Shown one piece after another: positions 22,360 through 64,000 of a stretch of DNA of 64,000 nt. How positions within the stretch are numbered: position 1 is the stretch's first letter; each line of letters starts with the position of its first letter. The translations under genes were made by a program, and so were the position numbers. A model generated the notes under the pieces. The model saw only the letters and a program-made list of their open reading frames with translations, was not told the DNA's origin and made no database searches. The DNA comes from Cristatella mucedo (Eukaryota; Bryozoa; Phylactolaemata; Cristatellidae), in NCBI GenBank assembly GCA_009760855.2, contig WPIO01000004.1, positions 8,164,501-8,228,500 of the forward strand, written 5' to 3'.

Positions 22360-22990
22360 AATAATTACTAGAGTAATACTTTTGCATAGTACCCCCAGAG
22401 AACTTAATCTCTTTCTAGGCACTTTGTATATGCTGTAAAGGAAGCATGATCGAATGATAGGTGGTAGCATGCTCAATGTCAACAAGCATAACATGGTTAG
22501 AGGTTACATTCGCAGTGTCAACATGCAAATATGGTTAGTGGCAATATGCACAGTGTCAGCACGCCTAAGCACACAAAGCACGAATCACATGGACACTAAA
22601 TGTTGTGATAAACAGGTGAGTTTTTAGCTCCTTTTTAAATGTGGTCAAGTCAGGGGATGTCATGTCATCAGTTGGTATTGAGTTCGAAGCTTTGGGAGCA
22701 TATGAACACTCAGGCACGTCCTGCAACAAAAGATTTGAGGTTCTTGCATGGTATAGCTAAGCGATTGGATTCGCAAAAGTAGGTGGTACGATGCCTAGCA
22801 TGGTGGGGGAGTAGATCTGATGGATAGGCTGGAACCAAAGAATGAAGGGACCTAAAAGTGAATGACAGAGCCCTGAAATCGATGCACTACTTGACTGGGT
22901 GCCTGCGCAGCAGAGTTTTGCACCAGCTGTAATCGCCCTATTGCACAGGGAAGTCGACCAGCAAGCACTGAGTTACAGAAGTCGAGACGG
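22360..22990 (-). mobile_element. LINE-A 3' fragment
   Basis: It starts with the reverse 3' end (AATAATAATTACTAGAG, then AGAACTTAATCTCTTTCTAG). It passes through the 3' UTR and the ORF2 C-terminal region (AAATGTGGTCAAGTCAGGGG, TTTGGGAGCATATGAAC, GAATGAAGGGACCTAAAAGT, all reverse), to the TTGCACCAGCTGTAA block. Frames are broken throughout. Confidence 0.75.
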
Positions 22991-23225
22991 GTTGTCACAA
23001 ATATGGACCAATTAGATGTAGTATTGCTGCATAAGAAAGTCCAAATTTTTGAAATTTTATGTTGGGCAGATTTGACTGTGGAACTGCCTTTGTCGTCTAA
23101 TAAAAGGTCACTTTGGAACAGGACACCTAGATTTTCAATTTCTGAATCACACTTGGTTTGCCCAGAACTAGTAAGCTGGGGTTTTCGTATTCAATTTAAG
23201 AAAGTTTGCTGCCATCCGTGTGTGA

Positions 23226-24435
23226 ATAATAACAATAATGCACTTGATAAAGCGCCCTCAGAGAACTCTTTCTATGCGCTTTACATTGGTTGCAAAGGAA
23301 ACACGATCGAGTGGTGAGTGGTATCATGCTTGATGAATGACATGAATAACATAGTTAGGGGTGACATGCACACGATCAGCATGCAAGTGTGGTTAGTGGC
23401 AGCATGCAACAGTGTCAACACACATTAGCACAGGATGTCATCAATACATGCAGCCAGGGATTTGAGAGAATTTGACATGCTAGAGAGCTGGAAGGGATCA
23501 AAGCAAAGGTGCCGCCGAGTGCCATCTGCACAGCCGTGAAATCCTAGGTTGTGCCTGACAATGACATCAGCAAGAGGGAGATTATAAACCGTGATAAGAT
23601 CCGGACCAAGCACAGAGCCCTGGGGTACTTCAGGACTCAGTGATTCCTCAGATGGTCTTTGTCCGTTCACATCGATGCTCTGCAATTGCCCACTGAGATA
23701 GAATCTGAACCATTTAGCGCTTTGTCAGTGATGCCCAGGCGAGATGAGAAGTGCTCGAGAGGGATTTAATGGTCGATAGTAAGAAAAGCTGTCGAAAGAT
23801 CAAGCAAAACAAGCAGAGACACTCTACCCATGTCTGCAAGCTAGGCTGTACCTGCACTGACTGTCTGCATTTCCTAAGAAGGTCGTTATACACCCGAACT
23901 AATGCTGGTTCTGTGGAGTGATCACTTTAAAATCAGACTGGACTTGCGAGCTAGGGTTGAGGTTTCAACACAGTTGAGTTGAGCTGGTGTGCCGAAACTC
24001 GTTCCAGTGGCTATGATAGGAATGGTAGAACTGAAACTGGGCGAAAGTTGCCCAGGGTCTCTTATTCTACTGTGCTTTCTTAAGTAGTGGCCTGACTACA
24101 GCTTTTCTGAAAGATGCTGGGACATGACCTGTGGCTAATGACATATTAATAATGTTAGTTATGCATGGCAGTAGCAGATCTATGTATCGTAGAAGCAGGA
24201 CAGTGGGAATAGGGTCCAGAGGACTAGTAGTCTTCTTTGATTGGCATTTGAACTTCAGGACGAGGTCACTAGTGAACTCCTTGAATGTAGACATTAAGGT
24301 ACTGTACGGAATTGAGGGATAGGGGTCCAGAAGGGACTGCCATCATAGGGATAAACTCGCTGTGTCTATCTTGTTGACAAAGAAGCTAGAGGAGCGTGAT
24401 CAGCAAGAGCACCTCCAGGATCACAAGGTAAGATG
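23226..24435 (-). mobile_element. LINE-A copy with internal deletion
   Basis: The 3' end in reverse (AATAATGCACTTGATAAAGC) and part of the 3' UTR run to about 23430. The sequence then jumps into the RT core, read on the minus strand from 24435 down. Blocks seen are LADHAPLASFFVNKIDT near 24380-24430, SPLDPIPTVLLLRYIDLLLP (24067-24294 frame), and QSIDVNGQRPSEE and VPQGSVLGPDLITVYNLPLA (23425-23685 frame). The part of ORF2 between the catalytic box and the 3' UTR is missing. Frames are interrupted, so this is a dead copy. Confidence 0.8.
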
Positions 24436-24439
24436 CTCA

Positions 24440-25188
24440 CCTGGGAGTGGTTGAGGAGATGGTTGATCTTACACATCAGCACTTTTGGTTTTCGTCTAGA
24501 CCTTGAACCATGCTATTCAGGTCATTAGCTCGAGTCCTGCTGCAAACAATCGTTTATCGCGAGGTGCAAGCGGATGAAAGTCGCCAAGGCTTTTCTGCCG
24601 CTATGAAGTACTGCAAGTGTAGCCAGTGTATTAGCCGATCTTTATTGTTTAAAGAATCTGTGCGAGGCACGGACTGGTGCTTGGTTATCGTAACCGTAGT
24701 TACGACTGCAATTGAATCGTATTTCATTTCGACTCTTGTGAAGAACCTGGATGCAATGGAGCTGTTGGAATAGACAGGCTGGAACAGAGAGGTTGGAATA
24801 GTAGCGAGTCGAGCCTAGCTAGCCGATGATTAAAAGAAAGGGGATAGAGCTGCAGCTGAGCCAAACATATAGCTAATGAAGAGGCACAGTCCGCCTCTTT
24901 GCAGCTGTACCCAACAATAAACACTTGGCACACGACGAGTTGGAATGCCCTCAGTGGAACTCGAAACTGCAGGTCGATCGTTTTGCCTTTCTTTCCTCTA
25001 GTGAGGCAGTTGAGTAGGCAGGTACAGTCAAACATATCGAGCGCAACGAGCCTTTTCCAAAGATGTTGTTTTACCGGTTAGAGGCAAAACGTAGTGGTCT
25101 GTCTCGGATTTCGTGACAAGCGATAGTGCGTCGTCTCTGCCAGTCGTCTCAATATATTTTCGTGTCAGCATGAGTCTCTCTGCTGTCT
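24440..25188. other. spacer, nothing recognised
   Basis: Overlapping short open frames on both strands (24510-24773 +, 24724-25035 -) show no motifs. There is no repeat similarity within the window. Confidence 0.35.
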
Positions 25189-25190
25189 AG

Positions 25191-42405
<17,215 letters not shown>

Positions 42406-42439
42406 CGGATCGGTGCGGACGATGTGACTTTCATTGGTG

Positions 42440-42440
<1 letters not shown>

Positions 42441-42527
<87 letters not shown>
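42441..42527. repeat. (TA)n microsatellite
   Basis: About 40 TA units, starting 36 bases after the CWF19L1 stop codon and therefore probably within its 3' UTR. Confidence 0.95.
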
Positions 42528-42528
<1 letters not shown>

Positions 42529-42793
42529 CCTGAGCTGGTGCTGCATTCTGCTCTGGCCTTGGCTCGTGGAGGCAGGGGCCAAATCCTTCTTTGGCCTTTG
42601 ACCCCTCGATCTGCGTCCCATAATTTGAGCGAGCCAAGCATGCAGTACAGTGTGCCTTCTCTGCTTGCCTCTCGTGGCCGTCTGCCTGCTGATTCCGGCT
42701 TTCACGATGTGCAAGGCTACCTCGCACAGCCGAAGAGAAATGAAGTTCACCCTGGCAGCTTCTTTTTTGCATAACTTGAACGTCGAATATTAA

Positions 42794-42799
42794 AATAAA
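42794..42799 (+). terminator. putative polyadenylation signal of CWF19L1
   Basis: The hexamer AATAAA lies 389 bases after the stop codon and is the first canonical hexamer found there. Usage is inferred. Confidence 0.5.
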
Positions 42800-43067
42800 G
42801 TCCGCCTCAAGTTGTATCGTCTCGGAGCCCTGCAAAAGTTATTGAGTCTTGAGCAATTTTGAAAATTTGGCTGCCACTTTTTAAAATATTTTATGAATTA
42901 TTCATGATGAATTGTTTGAATTGTTTTTTTGATGAATTTATGTTTATGAATTTAAGGATGTTTTACAAAGTTTACAATTTGTTACAATGTGAATGTTCGT
43001 TTGGACCGGGTACGGTCATTTCCTTCTTCCTTATAAGACACGCAGTTTTCTCTGCTATGCTGTAACT

Positions 43068-43263
43068 CTGTGGTTCTCAACCTTCCTTATGCCACGACCC
43101 TTTAATATAGTTCTTCATTTTGTGGCGACCCCCAACCATAAAATTATTGTGTGCGAAATGTGGAAATGCACGTTTTCCGATGGTCTTAGGCGACCCCTGT
43201 GCAAGGGTCGGTCGACCCCCCCCCCACCCAAATGGGTCGCCACCCACTGATTGAGAACCACTG
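43068..43263. mobile_element. SPIN-like hAT MITE
   Basis: This is a 196-bp element with imperfect terminal inverted repeats: CTGTGGTTCTCAACC at the left and GATTGAGAACCACTG at the right. Internal blocks such as CCCCCAACCATAAAATTATT, TTTTCCGATGGTCTTAGGCG and ACCCCTGTGCAAGGGTCG agree with what I recall of the SPIN family, first described in tetrapods. The flanks CTGTAACT and ACTTAACT share 5 of 8 bases, ending in TAACT, compatible with a decayed 8-bp hAT target duplication. There is no transposase, so it is non-autonomous. Confidence 0.82.
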
Positions 43264-43509
43264 ACTTAACTGTTAGCTAGACTGAAAATTGTGAGCAATA
43301 TTCCTGCATAATTTCTTGGGCACAGTAAAAGCTTTATTATTCTTCGTTGGTTAATTCTATTTGCATTGGCCTACATAGGATATCGATTGGTTAGGCAACA
43401 GAGGTCGACCAGTACTAATGATGAACTTATAACATGTGTAGACCCCTTGTTAGAATATTTTACTGTCACTATGCAAAGCTTGAATATTATTTATCAAAGC
43501 TTATTTGAA

Positions 43510-43775
43510 CCCGACTTGGGAACATGCTTTTCAGCCGTAGTGAGCTGCTGCTTCCATGCCGCTCACTTCCTCGACTGCCCTCCCGACTAAGCTATGCTTT
43601 TTCTCTTTCTCTCTTGGTTGCGAAAAAAGGAAGTCTGCTGGCTACTGTATGTATGTATGGGCACCGAAAGCCGCTCCGGCTTCTTTGGTTGTGCTCTCTA
43701 GAAAACTCCAGCTTAACACCCGATTAGTCTTTGTGGCTTTGCAGAGTTAGATGGGAGCTGCATTACATTAAGCTG
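43510..43775 (+). mobile_element. LINE-B 3' tail
   Basis: TTTTCAGCCGTAGTGAGCTG, CTTCCATGCCGCTCACTTCC, GAAGTCTGCTGGCTACTGTA and TAGTCTTTGTGGCTTTGCAG follow the LINE-B tail. It ends in GCATTACATT. It is diverged and 5'-truncated. Confidence 0.75.
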
Positions 43776-44285
43776 CCGGTATCTTAATAATCTACATGTG
43801 AGCATGCCTTGCTTGTCACACGGCATGTCCTTATAAACACTTCAGGAACTAAAAGAAGAAATTAGCTTTTTGTGAGAAATAAATACAATCATTGTTTTGT
43901 GTCTGTCGCGATGTACACACTTTCCGAAGTCTTCGAGTTCATTAGCTTCTCGGACGTCAGTGAATACTGGAATGATATCATAATAGCTGATGATGCCGTT
44001 AGTTAGATGCCGTTAACGTTTCCAAAAAAATCTCAGACCGTTATTGAAAGAAAGTGCATTCGTAATTGTACATTGTACTGCCCAAATCGTTCGTTGGTGG
44101 GTCCCTCTCTAAAGCCGTGCTCCCTATTTGCTGTCTGGTATACTTAAGTGAGGCCCTGTCGGCTGACCTGTATGTTTAGGTGTATTGCATATGGCTTCTT
44201 TAGAAGCTTTATGAAAGCTTAGGGCCGAATTGGCTATGCCTAATAGCTCAGAGCATTGCAGGACAGATAAATCCTACTAAAGTAC
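43776..44285. other. spacer, nothing certain
   Basis: On the minus strand two frames are open between about 43890 and 43990, but no acceptor and no family resemblance support an exon. No repeat was recognised. Confidence 0.35.
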
Positions 44286-44287
44286 TG

Positions 44288-44455
44288 ACACTTTACAGCC
44301 CAGGTCATCAGTTCAAGCCCAGTCGTTAATGAGCTAGCCCCGACTAATGTCCGGCCGAGGTTGTGGACTTGAGCCCCCTGGCATATGTGAAGGGCCTGAA
44401 TAGAGATGACTCTCTTAGGGCGCTATACAAATGAATTATATTTTATATTTAAATC
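44288..44455 (+). repeat. SINE-A fragment joined to SINE-B copy
   Basis: CAGCCCAGGTCATCAGTTCA resembles the B-box region of SINE-A and breaks off near 44325. From there CTAGCCCCGACTAATGTCCG, GCCGAGGTTGTGGACTTGAG and GAATAGAGATGACTCTCTTA, GGGCGCTATACAAATGAATT are SINE-B. Either one inserted into the other or this is a template switch. Confidence 0.65.
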
Positions 44456-44929
44456 TTGTAGTAGGCAATTCATTATTGCAAAATTTGAAGCTAGTAAAGT
44501 CGCTAAGGTTCTACAGCTGCTAAATAAAGGAGGCTGCTGGGTGAGCCTCCTTTTTATGTTCATGGTGTACGTCAAGCTCGTGTGCTCGTCAAGCTCGTGT
44601 TCATCATCGAATTGCGACGGCTACCTCCTCCGTACTAAGAGACTCGATAAGCTGCCAGGAAGCTATCTAAAGAATAAGAATAATACGACGTTTACAAAAA
44701 CACCCAATGATATCTTAAACATCTATCCTGGTGCTTCGCAATTCCATACCCAGGGGTTAGTGACATGCCCAGTAATGTGACTGTGCAAAAAAGCAAGCTG
44801 TCTCGTGCTTGTGCCTGCGTGCTAAAGCAAACATGGACACGCGTGACCATCGGTTAATAAGCCCTCTGGCTGGTGACATACATTGAATCATGCCAATGTA
44901 CTCACTCTAAGCACACCCGAACGATAACC

Positions 44930-45310
44930 AGGCAAGTTCATTCGGACGATGGAAAAGCTGATGGGAACAGATGGACCTTTACTGAGACTTGCAAGATGCA
45001 AGGCTATTGCAGGTAGTGACCGTAGCCAGATGCAAGTTCCTAACTCTCGATTCATACGAGCTGAATGCTTGATCAATAAAATATTTTGATTTGGTGCGAG
45101 ATAACTAGTTGCCGAAGAGTCGGCGGCACGAAAGCACTCGAGAGGAGTCTGGAAGCCATGTAGGTAAGCTGGTGCGAGCTAGCAAAGCGACCTGCGAGCC
45201 GGACTGGGGTGCTGCAAGTCGACTCATTTTCCAAATAGTAGGAAGCCAGTGAAGCTCCCACGGAAGTGATGATATGGGCTGAAGTGATCCTAACGAGATG
45301 GGCGGAAGTT
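44930..45310 (-). mobile_element. LINE-C fragment
   Basis: It shares TGAGACTTGCAAGATGCAAG, GGTAGTGACCGTAGCCAGAT and AAGCCAGTGAAGCTCCCACG with the fragments near 3530 and 49200. The last block, read on the minus strand, is the family's 'SFTGS' region of a CR1/L2-like RT C-terminus. Frames are broken. Confidence 0.6.
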
Positions 45311-45504
45311 CAAGCTGCTCACCTGTTGTCTGCCCGGAGACCGGTGCCCGGTGACCTGAACGTTGGTGAAATCAAGGGTGCAGACGATAAATGAGCTGCT
45401 GTCTCAAAAGGAATTTTTAGCCGAGCTTCTATGCGCTAGGTCCGCCAGAATTCTGCCTTGCAGCTGTTAGGTGTAGCGTAAGTAAGGATGAGCCGTAATC
45501 GCTC

Positions 45505-45655
45505 GCACTACGTAAGGCGGTTGCTTTTCACGACCTCAGCCCCGAGATCATGGGTACGAATCCTGTGGTGGGCGATCCTTTACCACCACTGCAAGCGCTA
45601 GTGATAGCCGCAAAGGCTCTTCTGTCGCTATACAAAAAAAAAGCTGTTAAATCAG
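45505..45655 (+). repeat. SINE-A copy
   Basis: CATGGGTACGAATCCTGTGG, GGGCGATCCTTTACCACC, AGTGATAGCCGCAAAGGCTC, TTCTGTCGCTATAC, an A-run and AGCTGTTAAATCAGC, in the order of the family. Confidence 0.85.
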
Positions 45656-46156
45656 CTAGGGTCACTGTTTTCATGGTAAAGTTACGAGTTCCTAAGCCGC
45701 TACACGCTCATGCAAAGCTACGTCGTAACTTTTCTGGAAAACTGAAAGGAACATTTAGTCAAGGGAAGCGACTATCAGTTTCCGATCTTACCTTTTCTCG
45801 TCTTGCTTATGAACTATGTGCACCACAGTAAGCAGATGGGTAGAAGTCTGGCTCCAAACCAGTCACGCCCACTGCCGATGTAGGTCAAGGTCTTGGATCG
45901 CCAGCATGGAGTGCCATTGCAAGGATGTGGTACGTCAAGCTTTTATCAGCATGTCAACGGAAGCCAGGGGTGAGTAACCCTAGAATAAGATTGTTTATGC
46001 TAAGTGACGTTTTAGAAGCGATTGAATGCTGAAGAATGCAGACGAGTTCGTAATATCATGAGACCGGCGCGTATTTGTAAAGTCGGTTCGCCCGGCAGAT
46101 TTATCGGTAGGCCGTTCTGGTGAAAACATCTGATTAATTGGGCGTCGTCGACCTAC

Positions 46157-46240
46157 CATTGCCCTCAATTTTTCAAAAGTTTCTGCTCCAGCTGCTTTTT
46201 CACAGGCGAGCTTGCACTCAAGGGTACGAACTTCCGGCAT
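46157..46240 (-). CDS. candidate first exon of a divergent gene
   Basis: An ATG at 46240-46238 opens 28 codons (MPEVRTLECKLACEKAAGAE, then TFEKLRAM) ending at a strong donor, ATG|GTAGGT. The composition (acidic and basic, Leu, few rare residues) looks like protein, and its distance from the ATG5 start, 278 bases head to head, fits a shared promoter. A possible second exon (about 45799-45853, ending in AAAAG|GTAAGA) is in the same phase, but I cannot link it to a family. It may be chance. Confidence 0.25.
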
Positions 46241-46518
46241 CGCGTAGCCTTTGCCGGCGTCATTTTCGTTTCTTGGCGTTAGGTGGTGTTTGCTGAAGGG
46301 TCCGAGTTTCTAGAAAAGTGCCTGTCTTTCATATATTTATATATAGATATGTATATATGTATCATATATACTTATATATTATGTGTTCGACACCGATACG
46401 CAAACCAGTGTCATTATGCAAATACCCTGTATCCAGGCGGGCCTGCAGATTCGGCAAGATGTGACTCAAAGCTCGTGACTCCAGGCGCGGCGATTTCACT
46501 CTTTCAGTGCTGTGAATC

Positions 46519-50699
<4,181 letters not shown>

Positions 50700-51175
50700 C
50701 CGGCTGGCTACCTGCCAGATGTCCGCGGTTCGCATTCGGCGGCCGCTCTCGTGCCGCGAACGCCACAGCACGCCGGCGGACACTCTCCTCTGCCCCCTTT
50801 CCTACATGTTTCTCACAGGGTGGGTTGCAGTGGCCACAGGCTTAGCTCTCGACGGCGACAGCAGCTGCAGTGTCGGCCCGGCTAGATCAGACCGGTTGCC
50901 GCCTGCGTTCCGAATGTCGGCGTGCGAAAGAGGACGCGGTCTGGGCTGCCGTGAGGCGCCTGGGAGACGGCGGGCTCATCGAGAGGCTTGCTTACGGCGG
51001 TCGCGTCTCTGCTGCATCCGATGACCGGCTCTCGACCTCTCAGGCCCCTGGCCTATCCCGCTCGCTCTGCTTCAGCCCGGCGGCGGCAGCAGCGGTGCCA
51101 TCGTTGTCACCGCCGCCGCCGTGGGAGGAGCCTCGCTTCAGCCTGCCTGTTGTCGTGCATGCAGGGAGATGAAAC

Positions 51176-51181
51176 AATAAA
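51176..51181 (+). terminator. putative polyadenylation signal of ATG5
   Basis: AATAAA lies 476 bases after the ATG5 stop codon, in a GAAACAATAAACTATC context. It is the first canonical hexamer downstream. Confidence 0.6.
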
Positions 51182-51767
51182 CTATCAAAATTCTGAAGAA
51201 ACTACGATCAGCTAGCGCCTGCACATTTTGGCACGGCAGTAGTCAGCATATTCAAGCGTTTATCGTGCATATGCCTGCGCAAGGCGAGAGCCCGCGGTTT
51301 TCGCCAACTCACTCGCGAGCTCGCCGTCGAACACGATCTGCGACGCGACGAGCGCGCGAGGGTGCTTAGCTGAATGTGTCTGGTCGGCTTCGGTCGCCAC
51401 TCCCAGTGTGATGACGACGGTAGCTCGATGGGCGTTTCATTTGTCGGGTGACCGTAGGCCTGCAGGCTTGTAACCCCTTGCGGTGCGGTGCACGAGCTTG
51501 GTGCTTGAGCTCCTGACTCCTGACTCGATGCGACGTAAGCAACCACTCTTGCGGGGAGGGAGGCTGCCAAAGAAACTGCCCAACGGCGAAGTCTTGTGCG
51601 AGCTCAGCGCCGCCGACGTGTGCGTGCACATGCTGGCACACTGTTCGTAGCCACGTCCGCTCCCCTTCCCGATTGTACCTGCCTGCCTGCATTCTGGACG
51701 CGCAGCAAGCTGAGGTCATGACGCTTGCCTTTCGATGCGCTGCCATTCGTCGATTCGTTCGTTTTAG
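51182..51767. other. region that should hold the JMJD7 first exon
   Basis: The exon at 51768 starts with a split codon (x|AG, expected Glu by comparison with 'ELC' in the human protein). The first exon should therefore end in phase 1 somewhere here or upstream. An ATG at 51271 with a phase-1 donor at 51362 is possible but codes an Arg-rich peptide unlike known JMJD7 N-termini. Not resolved. Confidence 0.4.
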
Positions 51768-63265
<11,498 letters not shown>

Positions 63266-63498
63266 CGATCGCCCACACACAGCCCTCCTCCCCCTACGCT
63301 GTCACCCTAGCCGTCGTCGTCGCGACGGCTGACCAGCAAGAGTGAGGCGTGCCCTGCCCCGACCGACGGCAAGCCTCTCGGCGTACGGCGCACTCGCGGC
63401 GTGCCTGCCAAAAGCAGCGTGCGTGGTCACGTGAATGCAAATATAAAATGTACATTTAAATACCAGCTCGGTAAGACTGGCGGCGGCGCCTGTACGCA
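63266..63498. other. convergent 3' UTR overlap zone (JMJD7 + and ASXL -)
   Basis: Only 233 bases separate the two stop codons, so the 3' UTRs must be short or overlap. No AATAAA is seen on either strand; AATATAAAA near 63440 could serve the plus strand as a variant signal. Confidence 0.5.
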
Positions 63499-64000
63499 TC
63501 ATATGGACACGAGACAGCTCACGCACAGGTTCGAAGCCCCTATGCAGTCCTCGTGGCAGAACGCTCCACACTTGTGACACTCGCGCATCGCTTTCAAGCT
63601 GCAGCCGCAGTTGGACGACGGCTGGACGGCGGTGGCGGGCGAGGCAGCGAGCTTCACCGTGGATGCTGCACCGGCGGCCGTGGCTACGGTCTGCATCCAC
63701 GTCTCGCGCGGAGATGGCTGCTGCCGCCGTGGCAGCTCCTGCCTGGGCGCGCACCCCGCTTCACCGTCGTCGTCGTCGCCAGCGTCTTCCGGGCGGCAAG
63801 CGCCGGCCGCAGCGGGGGCACTAGCCACTTCCGGCGCCAGGCCGGCTGCGGCGCCCAGTTGCGCCGACATCGGGCTCGCGTGCTCCTCGCGAGCAGTTCC
63901 TGCTGCTGCTGAGGCCTCTGCTGTTCCTGCTGCTGCGGTGGCCGCAGCCTGCGGGCTACCGAAGGCAGCGGCGCCGGCCTCCGACGGAGGAGACGAGCTG
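63499..64000 (-). CDS. ASXL: ASXL (Additional sex combs-like) C-terminal PHD region, partial
   Basis: The minus frame is open from the window edge at 64000 to a TGA at 63501-63499. The last 36 residues are a Cys-rich PHD-type finger, [19 protein letters not shown], then [14 protein letters not shown], ending VSI. This closely follows the end of human ASXL1-3 (ECSLKAM...[20 protein letters not shown]). ASXL proteins are chromatin cofactors that activate the BAP1/Calypso H2A deubiquitinase. The rest of the visible part is a low-complexity Ala-, Gly- and Pro-rich stretch with an acidic DDDDGE patch, as expected in the disordered region before the finger. Deubiquitinase-binding domains would lie outside the window. 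No acceptor site is needed in the visible part, so this is within a last coding exon. Confidence 0.9.
   Translation of the reverse strand, partial: SSSPPSEAGAAAFGSPQAAATAAAGTAEASAAAGTAREEHASPMSAQLGAAAGLAPEVASAPAAAGACRPEDAGDDDDGEAGCAPRQELPRRQQPSPRETWMQTVATAAGAASTVKLAASPATAVQPSSNCGCSLKAMRECHKCGAFCHEDCIGASNLCVSCLVSI

Noticed and set aside
24357-24430. A possible exon reading DKLAVSILLTKKLEERDQQE before a GTAAGA donor
   Set aside because: On the opposite strand the same stretch reads as the LINE-A linker before the RT (LADHAPLASFFVNKIDT) and is continuous with the LINE-A copy, so it is transposon sequence.
43885-43995. Two overlapping minus-strand frames that look like a terminal exon of the possible divergent gene
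   Set aside because: No acceptor site with a matching phase and no family resemblance were found. Two frames being open at once argues for chance.
51271-51361. ATG-started candidate for JMJD7 exon 1 ending in phase 1
   Set aside because: The phase fits, but the peptide is almost entirely Arg, Ala, Ser and Thr and unlike JMJD7 N-termini. Evidence is too weak to annotate.

Overview
The window is nuclear DNA from an animal, probably an invertebrate. The protein-coding genes are split into exons with GT-AG junctions. They are recognisable animal orthologues (ATG5, CWF19L1, JMJD7, an ASXL C-terminus, a NEMO/optineurin-type protein) but diverge clearly from the vertebrate proteins. The introns and spacers are full of LINEs, tRNA-type SINEs, a hAT-type MITE, a Tc1-like remnant and long dinucleotide arrays. 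No operons, CRISPR arrays or bacterial genes were seen. The species cannot be named from the sequence alone.

Layout: 1-8395 has no gene I can defend, only repeats. 8396-20266 (+) is a coiled-coil protein with a UBAN-like motif and a C-terminal C2HC finger, NEMO/optineurin type; its 5' exon was not found and a 7 kb intron holds a LINE. 20267-26316 is a spacer with LINE-A copies, a SINE and a 286-bp TC/TG array. 26317-42405 (+) is an essentially complete 13-exon CWF19L1. 42406-46518 is a spacer with a SPIN-like hAT MITE, LINE and SINE debris and a possible divergent first exon. 46519-50699 (+) is a complete three-exon ATG5. 51768-63265 (+) is JMJD7, complete except for its short first exon. 63499-64000 (-) is the C-terminal end of an ASXL protein, tail to tail with JMJD7.

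Exon junctions were fixed by splice-site consensus, by phase agreement between neighbouring exons, and by recalled similarity to the human proteins. All phases close except at the CWF19L1 exon 1/2 junction, which is off by one base. CWF19L1 also uses one GC-AG intron.

Repeats fall into a few families: LINE-A (CR1/L2/Rex-like, ending in (ATT)n), LINE-B (CR1/L2-like, ending in ATTAC repeats, one copy with a long open RT frame), LINE-C remnants, SINE-A and SINE-B (both with a tRNA-like B box). The 3' end of SINE-B resembles the 3' end of LINE-A, which suggests LINE-A machinery mobilises it. The genes do not form a single pathway. A NEMO/optineurin-type ubiquitin reader and the autophagy conjugation factor ATG5 do lie about 26 kb apart on the same strand.
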